From contig NZ_LMJW01000001.1 in NCBI RefSeq assembly GCF_001429505.1, positions 1,242,606 through 1,306,605 on the forward strand: 64,000 bases of DNA, written 5' to 3'. Under the pieces are notes generated by a model, which was not told the origin of the DNA, did no database searches, and worked only from the letters and a program-made list of their open reading frames with translations. This stretch comes from Allobosea sp. Root483D1 (GTDB lineage: Bacteria; Pseudomonadota; Alphaproteobacteria; Rhizobiales; Beijerinckiaceae). Positions 54,287-62,000 of this stretch are shown here, in pieces. The position numbers and the translations under genes were made by a program. Each line of letters starts with the position of its first letter. Position 1 is the first letter of the stretch.

Positions 54287-55186
54287 ATGTATGCACCGAA
54301 CGATCCCCGCGCGGCACTGGCCTCCGCAAAGACCGGGGCGCCCATGCCGTCTCGCTTTCCAGCGGCCGATATCGGCCTCTTCTACGCGCAGGCGCCCCAG
54401 GAGAGCGGCGACGACAGCAAGACCTGGCTGCTGCGTGGCCAGAACTTCGTCGTTGCGCATAGTGAAGCGCAACCGGGAGCCTGCTTCCGTCGCCAGGGGC
54501 AGGTCGATGAATATGTCGTGCTGGTGCAGCGTCGCGCCAACCCCGTAGTGGTCGAAGCCAGCGGGATGACCGCGTCGGTAACAGGCCATTCCCTCATCAT
54601 CGTGCCGCCGGGCGCCAGTGTGGTGAGCCTGCCGGACGGCGGAAGCATCACCCGCATCTTCAGCGCGCAATCCGCCGATCTGGCGAGGCGGGCATCGAAC
54701 GCCGCATCCTATGCCGAGCCTCGGAGCAACATCCCCGCCTTCGAGCCCTGGCCCGCTCCGCCCGACGGCGACCGGATCAGGACTTACAGCCTCGACGTGC
54801 CGCCCGAGCCGGGCCGCTTCGGCCGGATCTGGCGCTGCCAGACCCTCATGGTCAACGTCCTGGACGAACAGATCGGCCCGCGCGACGTCACCCAGCTCTC
54901 GCCACATCATCACGACGATTTCGAGCAATGCTCCCTGGCTCTGGAAGGCTCGTTCATCCACCATCTGCGCTGGCCCTGGACGCACGACATGACGGCCTGG
55001 CGCGACGACGCGCACCCCCATGTCGGTTCTCCGTCGGCGACCATCATCCCGCCTCCCGTCATCCACACGACACGCGCGATGGACCCCGGCCCGAACCAAC
55101 TGATCGACATCTTCGCGCCTCCGCGGATGGACTTCTCGCTGAAGCCCGGCTGGGTCCTGAATGCCGACGACTATCCGATGCCGTGA
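54287..55186 (+). CDS. Cupin-fold protein, 299 aa
   Basis: Two cupin-like halves are visible. The first has WLLRGQNFVVAHSEAQPG with GHSLIIVPPGAS. The second, better preserved, has the metal-site series LSPHHHDDFEQCSLALEGSFIHHLRWPW (His-rich with a following Glu) and later IIPPPVIHTT. Cupins of this kind are often isomerases, dioxygenases or decarboxylases of small carboxylic acids. I cannot assign a reaction. A 103-base gap precedes it. Confidence 0.7.
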   Translation: MYAPNDPRAALASAKTGAPMPSRFPAADIGLFYAQAPQESGDDSKTWLLRGQNFVVAHSEAQPGACFRRQGQVDEYVVLVQRRANPVVVEASGMTASVTGHSLIIVPPGASVVSLPDGGSITRIFSAQSADLARRASNAASYAEPRSNIPAFEPWPAPPDGDRIRTYSLDVPPEPGRFGRIWRCQTLMVNVLDEQIGPRDVTQLSPHHHDDFEQCSLALEGSFIHHLRWPWTHDMTAWRDDAHPHVGSPSATIIPPPVIHTTRAMDPGPNQLIDIFAPPRMDFSLKPGWVLNADDYPMP

Positions 55187-55220
55187 ACCCGCTTCGGCAT
55201 GCCCCCATTACGATCCTCCT

Positions 55221-55559
55221 ATGACCGGATTTCCCATGATCAAGCACATGGTCCTGTTCCGCTTCCGGCCCGAGGTCGAGGCCGACAGACGCGACGCTCT
55301 CCTGCGCGAATACGTCACCTTCCCCCAGATACATGCGAAGATGCGGAACCTCACGCTCGGCAAGAACATCAGCCGGCGCGACAGCACTTTCGAATATGCT
55401 TTCACCGTCGAATTCGACAGTGAAGCGGATCTGAGAGACTATCTCGACAGCCCTGAGCACGAAGAGCACGTCGTCCAGCGTTTCCGCCCGCTCATCGAGT
55501 CCCGCGCGATCGTCAGCTACGAAGTCAGATCTGGCGTCGTTACCGATCTTTTCAGTTGA
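55221..55559 (+). CDS. Dabb-family protein (stress-responsive A/B barrel)
   Basis: This protein of about 107-112 residues has the ferredoxin-like Dabb fold: MIKHMVLFRFRPEVEADRRDALLREY, LTLGKNISRRDSTFEYAFTVEFDSEADLRDYLDSPEHEEHV. The ATG at 55236 (MIKHMV) matches family starts best; 55221 is the longer option. Dabb domains occur as small dimeric enzymes or helpers in catabolic operons. It ends the operon that begins with the Bug protein. Confidence 0.85.
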   Translation: MTGFPMIKHMVLFRFRPEVEADRRDALLREYVTFPQIHAKMRNLTLGKNISRRDSTFEYAFTVEFDSEADLRDYLDSPEHEEHVVQRFRPLIESRAIVSYEVRSGVVTDLFS

Positions 55560-55670
55560 GCTTCTGATCGGCGCCAATGGTGTGAGCAGAGCTGGCTCGG
55601 GCAATCTGAACGGCTCGGATGAACGGCGTTTCTGCCTGAAGGCGGCGTGATGTCCGCGACAGGAGAGACC

Positions 55671-55985
55671 ATGACGAGATGGCCGCGGCGGAACCATAGC
55701 CCGGCTTTCAAGGCGCAGGTGGCACTGGCAGCCGTGAAGGGCGAGAAGACGCCGACCGATCTGGCGCAGCAGTTTGACGCCCACCCCAACCAGATCACAC
55801 GCAATGGCGCAGTCAGCTTCTTGACCGGGCCGCTGGCGTTTTCGGTTCGGAGGCGAAGGCCGAGACAGCCGCGCCGACGATCGACGCGAAGACGCTGCAT
55901 GCGAGCGACAAACTGCGTTTGCGCAGATATCGGAGAGCTGACGCTCGAGAATGATTTTTTCCGGCCCGCTCGGCAACCCGCCTGG
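55671..55985 (+). pseudogene. IS3-family transposase OrfA remnant
   Basis: It starts intact as RRNHSPAFKAQVALAAVKGEKTPTDLAQQFDAHPNQIT, the classic IS3 OrfA helix-turn-helix. The frame then breaks; the next frame gives AAGVFGSEAKAETAAPTIDAKTLHA and a third gives IGELTLENDFF. No OrfB with a DDE core follows. The element's right part has been lost together with most of the adjoining mntH. Confidence 0.75.
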
Positions 55986-55998
55986 ACCAAGCCGGCAC

Positions 55999-56255
55999 CA
56001 TGAGGCTCGACAGCACGACGACCCCGATGAGCGCGTAGCCGAACTGTGCGCCCCCCCCAGCGCCGTCGCCCAATTCCCCGGATCCATATAGCCTACCGCG
56101 ACGAAGTATCCTGGACCGAGAAACGCCGCGAACCGGCGCAGGCCGGCCCCCTCCGCAGACACATCGACACTGCGATAGACCTCTACCAGCGACGGCTCAT
56201 GGGACTCGCCAGCCACCCAATGCGCCCGAGCGAGCTGATCATCACGTAAGGTCAT
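55999..56255 (-). pseudogene. mntH: Truncated NRAMP manganese transporter gene (mntH 5' fragment)
   Basis: From ATG 56255 the minus strand reads about 68 residues, including LRRFAAFLGPGYFVAVGYMDPGNWATALGG. After one lost G in a run (C8 on the plus strand, 56051-56058) it continues GAQFGYALIGVVVLSSLM, an exact NRAMP/MntH N-terminal pattern. Similarity ends at about 55999, where IS3 remnant sequence begins. A full gene has over 400 residues. The fragment cannot make a transporter. Confidence 0.75.
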
Positions 56256-56420
56256 TTCTGATTACGCCGATGATGATCGTAGCAATCCTTCTGCGTGCAT
56301 TGCGGCATTTTCGGCGACCACAAATTGTCCCCTTAGGCGTACCCCCATTAACTCTCGCATTAACAAGTTGTTTACATTACCATCTCTCGATGAGAAAATA
56401 GATCAGTGGCGTAGGAAGGA
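56256..56420. promoter_or_regulatory. AT-rich leader before the LuxR-type regulator
   Basis: About 165 bases divergent to the broken mntH start are AT-rich relative to the window (for instance 56347-56400). They should hold the response regulator promoter. AGGAAGGA at 56413-56420 is the ribosome site. No specific operator is recognised. Confidence 0.35.
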
Positions 56421-56435
56421 TTGGTGTTTCGTCAA

Positions 56436-57110
56436 ATGGACGTGATAACGATCGGCATCGTTGACGACCATCCGCTTTTGGCGGAGGGAATTGCTGCTGT
56501 TCTGTCGCGCAGCTCGCATTTGCGCGTCATCTCCTCCGGCAGCAAGGCTGCCGATATCGTCGAGATCGCAAATCGGCTGCGCCCGAATATAATCCTGGCT
56601 GATCTGAACATGCCGGGCGACGTGTTCGAGGCGATCGAGACGGTCCGAGATCAGGCGCTTGGGACCAAGGTGGTCGTCTTCACAGCGTCGACCAGCAGCG
56701 ACCACGCCGTCCGGGCGCTTGCTGCAGGGGCCGCCGGATTCGTCCTCAAGGGCAGCCAGGTTTTTGAGTTGATCGAGGCCATCGAGTCCGTCCAGCGCGG
56801 CGAGGTCTTCATCACACCCTACTTCGCCGCCAAGGTCATCGTCGCCCTGCAGGCCAAGGCGTCGGAGAAGCGTGCAGCTCAGCAGCTCAAGCTCAGCGTC
56901 CGGGAGGAGCAGATCGTGCGGCTGCTGCTCTGTGGCAAGCCCAATCGCGAGATCGCTGCCGCGCTCGATCTCAGCGAGAAGACCGTCAAGAGCTATATGA
57001 GCAATCTGATGGCGAAGCTTCACGTCCGCAATCGACTCGAAGTCGTCATCGCGGCGCAAAAACTCATCCCCGATGCTCTGGGGTCTCGTCAGGATCGACA
57101 GATGCTGTGA
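56436..57110 (+). CDS. LuxR/NarL-family response regulator
   Basis: This protein of about 224 residues has a receiver domain with acidic residues at IVDDHP (10-11), phospho-acceptor Asp56 in ILADLNMPG and Lys in FVLKGS. The C-terminal LuxR helix-turn-helix is LSVREEQIVRLLLCGKPNREIAAALDLSEKTVKSYMSNLMAKLHVRNRLE (about 155-204). ATG 56436 fits family starts, but GTG 56424 or TTG 56421, nearer the AGGAAGGA, are possible. It converges with its likely partner kinase, the coding regions overlapping by 47 bases. Confidence 0.9.
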   Translation: MDVITIGIVDDHPLLAEGIAAVLSRSSHLRVISSGSKAADIVEIANRLRPNIILADLNMPGDVFEAIETVRDQALGTKVVVFTASTSSDHAVRALAAGAAGFVLKGSQVFELIEAIESVQRGEVFITPYFAAKVIVALQAKASEKRAAQQLKLSVREEQIVRLLLCGKPNREIAAALDLSEKTVKSYMSNLMAKLHVRNRLEVVIAAQKLIPDALGSRQDRQML

Positions 57111-58566
57111 GCGAGCGTGGCCTGACCGGTAGCCGCGCGTATATGCGGGTTCCGCCTGTCTCGGTCTTGGTCACCGCCAGCGTCCCGCGCAGGGCATGAA
57201 CCCTGGTGCGCATGCCGCGCAGACCCAGCCCGCCTGCCTCGAGGGCCTCGCCGACCAGGCTTGTGCCCCCCGCATCCTCGATCATCAGCACAAGGCTCGC
57301 CTCATCGAAGTCGCAGGTGACGAGCTGCCCGCTTCCGCCCGCGTGCTTGTAGGCGTTCATCAGCGCCTCCTGGACGACCCGGAAGGCGCAGACGCGAATG
57401 GCTTCCGGCATCTCCGTCGGCAGATCGCCGAAACTGCGCCCGACCAGCGTGCCAGTATAGCGTTCATGCGAGGTGATGGCCGCCTCGATGGTCGCCACAG
57501 GCGAAAGATCGCGGATCTCGGGCAGCACCAGCCCCGCGGACAGGCTGCGTAATTCACCCAGCGTCTGCTCGATCAACGGCTGAAACGCGCTCCGGATCTC
57601 GTCGATCGCCGGATCGGGCGAGTGGGGCGGCAGACGCAGCATCATCAGGCTGAGCATCTGGATCGGCCCATCATGCAGATCCGCGCCGATCCGGGACAAG
57701 TATTCCTCGTTCGTCAGCGCCGCGCTTATGCGCGCGCTGTCCGCGGCACGCCGCAAGGTGCTGTTGCGCTTCGCCAGCGCCGAGGCGCGCTCGACATTGG
57801 CTTCGAGCTGCGCCCGCTGAGTCGCGATCACCCGGCTCGCCCGCCGGATGAGCGCATAAAGCGCCACTCCGATCCCGCACCCGATATTGGCGATCAGGAA
57901 CCAGAGCGCATATTTCAGCTGGCTGATCTCAGCGCTGATCAACGCGCTGCGCTTGTAGAACTCGCCGATCAGGATGATCCGGCGGCGGTCCGGATCGTAG
58001 ATCGGCGCGTAGATCTCGATCACATCGTCTTCGCCGGCCTTGGCATGGTTCTGTGCTGGCGCGATGACTTCGCCGGCCAGAAGGCGGGCGAGCTGCGGCG
58101 GCCGTATCTTCTCGCCTCGCGGTGGACCTGCCGTCGAAAAGATCAATTCGCCGCTGGTCGACCAGATCTTCAGGTCGCGGACCTGAGAGGCAAGCGCGCC
58201 CTCGCGGACCACGGCGCGCAGGCCGGCTTCCACCGCCGGGGTTAGTCGCTGCACGTCGCTCCCGAGCGCCGCGACATGCGGCTGAATGATAGCCTCGATG
58301 TAAGTGGCTGCGATTTCAGCCATGATCTGCGTCCACCCCGCTCGGACGCGCCGTTCGACCCAGTGCCCGAGCACGGTCATTGCGAGCGCCAGCACCGCAA
58401 CGGTGACGATGGTGAAGCGCCTTTCGAGCGAGAGCCCGGCCCACCACCGGCCGGCCGCAGCGGCTACCGACCAAAGTCTGCCCTGGCTACGGACCTTCCG
58501 TGGCACTGGCAGCACCACCTCTGGACTCGCATCTCGCTGGACTTTGACCCCTTCCGGTGCCGACAC
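57064..58566 (-). CDS. NarL-class sensor histidine kinase
   Basis: This 500-residue kinase has a first membrane helix (about 50-68) and a periplasmic region of about 150 residues (dCache-like; contains IEIYAPIYDPDRRRIILIGEFYKR). A second helix follows (about 219-240), then a linker and the HisKA_3 box ADLHDGPIQ with His298. The HATPase domain has RVVQEALMNAYKHAGGSG and GGLGLRGMRTRVHALRG. The periplasmic sensor suggests an external signal. Cognate regulator: the convergent LuxR-type gene. The divergent neighbour across 480 bases is the haem peroxidase. Confidence 0.9.
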   Translation of the reverse strand: MSAPEGVKVQRDASPEVVLPVPRKVRSQGRLWSVAAAAGRWWAGLSLERRFTIVTVAVLALAMTVLGHWVERRVRAGWTQIMAEIAATYIEAIIQPHVAALGSDVQRLTPAVEAGLRAVVREGALASQVRDLKIWSTSGELIFSTAGPPRGEKIRPPQLARLLAGEVIAPAQNHAKAGEDDVIEIYAPIYDPDRRRIILIGEFYKRSALISAEISQLKYALWFLIANIGCGIGVALYALIRRASRVIATQRAQLEANVERASALAKRNSTLRRAADSARISAALTNEEYLSRIGADLHDGPIQMLSLMMLRLPPHSPDPAIDEIRSAFQPLIEQTLGELRSLSAGLVLPEIRDLSPVATIEAAITSHERYTGTLVGRSFGDLPTEMPEAIRVCAFRVVQEALMNAYKHAGGSGQLVTCDFDEASLVLMIEDAGGTSLVGEALEAGGLGLRGMRTRVHALRGTLAVTKTETGGTRIYARLPVRPRSLTASVDPDETPEHRG

Positions 58567-59046
58567 GGCAAGTTCATCCTGAGATTAACAAGCCGCTAAG
58601 ATCGCAGCTCGTCTCAGTCCTTTGAAGGCTTGGACCACGCGAATCCTAGCGCATGGGGGGAATGGGTGCAAATCCAAGTCCCGGAAACGCAACGTCAGGG
58701 AAGCCGATTCCCTGGATGATGGCTCACGTCTTTCTGGCATACGAATTTAATATTACAGATATCGACAGTTAAATTTCGATGATTTCACTCAACAAGCAAT
58801 TATAGACTCCATCCAAGGCAACTATAAGCACTTCCTGCCGAAATTTTGATTCGATGCAATCTTGTTAGTCGACAGAATATACAGCCTACAGGCTCCACTT
58901 CGAAAGCTTTTCTACTTCTTCGTCCCACAATTCTTAATAGCCGATCAAACTACTTCGATATGCCTTCAACCGTATCGTGAACGCTCGATCTCCATCGCGC
59001 TTGCGCGGCCCGAGATTTTGTCTCCCTCAGCTTCTGGAGAAGTTCC
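58567..59046. other. 480-base intergenic region upstream of the peroxidase
   Basis: It separates the divergent kinase and peroxidase genes. From about 58735 to 58990 it is strongly AT-rich against the surroundings, a good site for a regulated promoter. A perfect hairpin, CAGGGAA (58696-58702) and TTCCCTG (58708-58714), with a 5-base loop, lies near the kinase side. No gene with family support is present. Confidence 0.5.
58696..58714. promoter_or_regulatory. Inverted repeat in the peroxidase/kinase intergenic region
   Basis: CAGGGAA and TTCCCTG are perfect inverted arms around GCCGA. It could be a binding site of the LuxR-type regulator or a small hairpin. There is only one copy. Confidence 0.35.
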
Positions 59047-62000
59047 ATGGTCACGTATATCAAGTCCGATCTCGAGTTCATCCTCAAGCAGATCAAGATC
59101 GCGGAGGCTGACGCCGCGTTCAGGCAAGGCATCTCGACCGGCGATCCGGGAAATGTGGCAAAGCCGCTGTTCGGACCTGGCGGATCTATTCCGACCTACA
59201 ACATCTCCTGGGGCCTGCGCACCGTCGACGGAACTTACAACAATCCGCTGCATCCTGAATGGGGCGCCGCCGACAACGAGTTCCCGGAGCCGCTCGGCAC
59301 ACAGTTCAAGACGATCATGGTGCCCGCCGGGCCCGGCGGCGCGCTGGTTCCCGTCACTTATACGCCCGGCGTCGACAATGACGGTGGCGGCACGGCCGGC
59401 CCTGGCGACGTGTTCGACCCCTATGTCCGCACGATCTCGAACCTGATCGTCGACCAGACGCTGGGCAATCCCTCAGCGATCCTGACGGCGCTGCAGCGCG
59501 CGGGAATCGTTCCCCCCGAGCAGCAGCTGACCATCACGGCCGCTATCACGGCCGCCTACGAGCCGATCAAGCCGCTGTTCAACGCCCTCGGCGTGGCCGA
59601 GCGCCTGAACGCCGAGGCGCAGGCGGCCGCGTCCGCAAGCCCGACCAACCAGGCTTTGCAGGACGCCGCCCTGGCGACTGCAGCCAATCTTGCTGCCGCG
59701 CAAGCTGCGCTCGACGCGCAGGACGACGGCCTCATGACGCTGCTGGGCGCCAATGGCGTCGAGCTCGACGGCGTCAACATCGTGATCACCAACGCCGCGC
59801 CCGATGAAGGGTTGTCGGCGCCGTTCAATTCCTGGTTCACCCTGTTCGGCCAGTTCTTCGATCACGGCCTCGACCTCGTCGCCAAGGGCGGCAACGGCAC
59901 CGTGTTCATTCCGCTGATGCCGGACGATCCGCTTTACGTGCAACCGACGGACCAGAATCCGAACCCGCCCAATTTCATGGTGCTGACCCGCGCGACACTT
60001 GCCGGTCCGGGTGCGGACGGCATCCTGGTCGACAATCCGGCGACGACCGTCAACGAAGCCGCGGACAACACCGATCGTCCGGTGAACACGACGACCTCGT
60101 TCGTCGACCAGAACCAGACCTATACCTCCCATCCCTCGCATCAGGTCTTCCTCAGGGCCTATGAGCTCAGGGCTTCTGACCTCAACGACAACGGCGTCCC
60201 AGTCTCGACGGGCAAGCTCATCGAGGGCGGCAATGGCGGCATGGCGACCTGGGCCGACCTGAAGGCGCAGGCGGCCGACCTGCTGGGCATCCAGCTCGTC
60301 GACGCGAATGTCGGCAATGTTCCGCTGCTGGCCACCGACCCCTATGGCGAGTTCATCCGCGGACCCAACGGCTACCCGCAGATGGTGACTTCGGCTGGTC
60401 TGATCGAAGGCGATCCAACCGCGAATGGTGGGCTAGGCGTCCTTGTCGACGATCCTGATCACGTCCCCCCCTATACCGCCGTACGGACTGGCCATGCCTT
60501 CCTCGCCGATATCGCGCATAATGCGGTGCCGGATGGTCTCGCCGACGGCGACATCGAGGTCGGCCTCGAAAACCCGGGCAATGAGCCCGGCATCTATGAC
60601 AACGAGCTGCTCGACGCGCACTATGTCGCCGGCGACGGCCGCGCCAACGAGAATATCGGCCTGACCGCCGTCCACCACGTCTTCCATTCCGAGCACAACC
60701 GGCTGGTGGAGCACACCAAGGCGGTGGTGTTCACTGACGTCGCTGCAATGTTGAACGGCGGCTCCACGGAGGCGGAAGCCCTCGCGTTCCTCAACGAGTG
60801 GCTCGCGGTCGATGTCACCGAGGTTCCCGCCTCGGCTGCCAACCTCACCTGGGATGGCGAGCGCCTCTTCCAGGCGGCCAAGTTCGGCACCGAGATGCAG
60901 TATCAGCACCTGGTGTTCGAGGAATTCGCCCGCAAGATCCAGCCGAACATCAACGTGTTCCTGGTTCCGGACGGCTTCGACGTCACGATCGATCCGTCGA
61001 TCGTCGCCGAGTTCGCCCATGTGGTCTACCGCTTCGGCCACTCGATGCTGACGGAATCGATCGATCGCTTCGATCCGACCTTCAGTCCGGACCACATCGG
61101 CCTGATCGAAGGCTTCCTCAATCCGCTGCAGTTCGAGAATAATGGCGGCACGGCAACCGTCGATGCCGATATCGCAGCCGGCGCCATCATTCGCGGCATG
61201 ACGCGACAGGCCGGCAACGAGATCGACGAGTTCGTCACCAGCGCCCTGCGCAACAACCTGCTGGGATTGCCGCTCGACCTGGCGACCATCAACCTCGCCC
61301 GCGGCCGTGATACGGGCGTGCCCTCCCTCAATGCCGCCCGCGCGCAATTCTATGCGGCGACCAATCAGGACTCCCTGCTCAAGCCCTATGAGAGCTGGGT
61401 CGATTTCGCCGCCCACCTCAAGCATGAGGCGTCGATCATCAACTTCATCGCCGCCTACGGCACACACGCCGCCATCACCAGCGCGCAGACACTAGAGGCC
61501 AAGCGCAATGCCGCCTTCGCCCTCGTTCTCGGCGACGGCGACGATGCGGATGGGGTGACCATCAACGGCGTGACCTATACCAATCGGCTGGACTTCCTCA
61601 ACGCCACCGGCGCCTTTGCCGGCGGCTCACTCGGCGGCCTCAACAATGTCGATCTGTGGATCGGCGGCCTGGCCGAGCAGATCATGCCCTTCGGCGGCAT
61701 GCTCGGCTCGACCTTCAACTTCGTCTTCGAAATCCAGATGGAGAAGCTGCAGAGCGGAGACCGCTTCTACTACCTGCAGCGCCTCGACGGCCTGCACCTG
61801 TTCGGCGAGATGGAGAACAACTCCTTCGCCGCGATGATCATGCGCAATACCAATGCGACCCATCTGCCGTCGGACGTGTTCTCGACCCCCGGCCTGATCC
61901 TCGAGGTCAACCAGGCCAGGCAGTTCAACGACATCGACGGCGATGGCGATCTTGAGAGCACCGATCCGCTCGGCGGCGGGCTGCTGACGCCGCTGGTGGT

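Noticed and set aside
58664-58700. A tRNA-like T-arm sequence (GTGCAAATCCAAGTCCCGG)
   Set aside because: No acceptor stem or anticodon arm can be folded around it.
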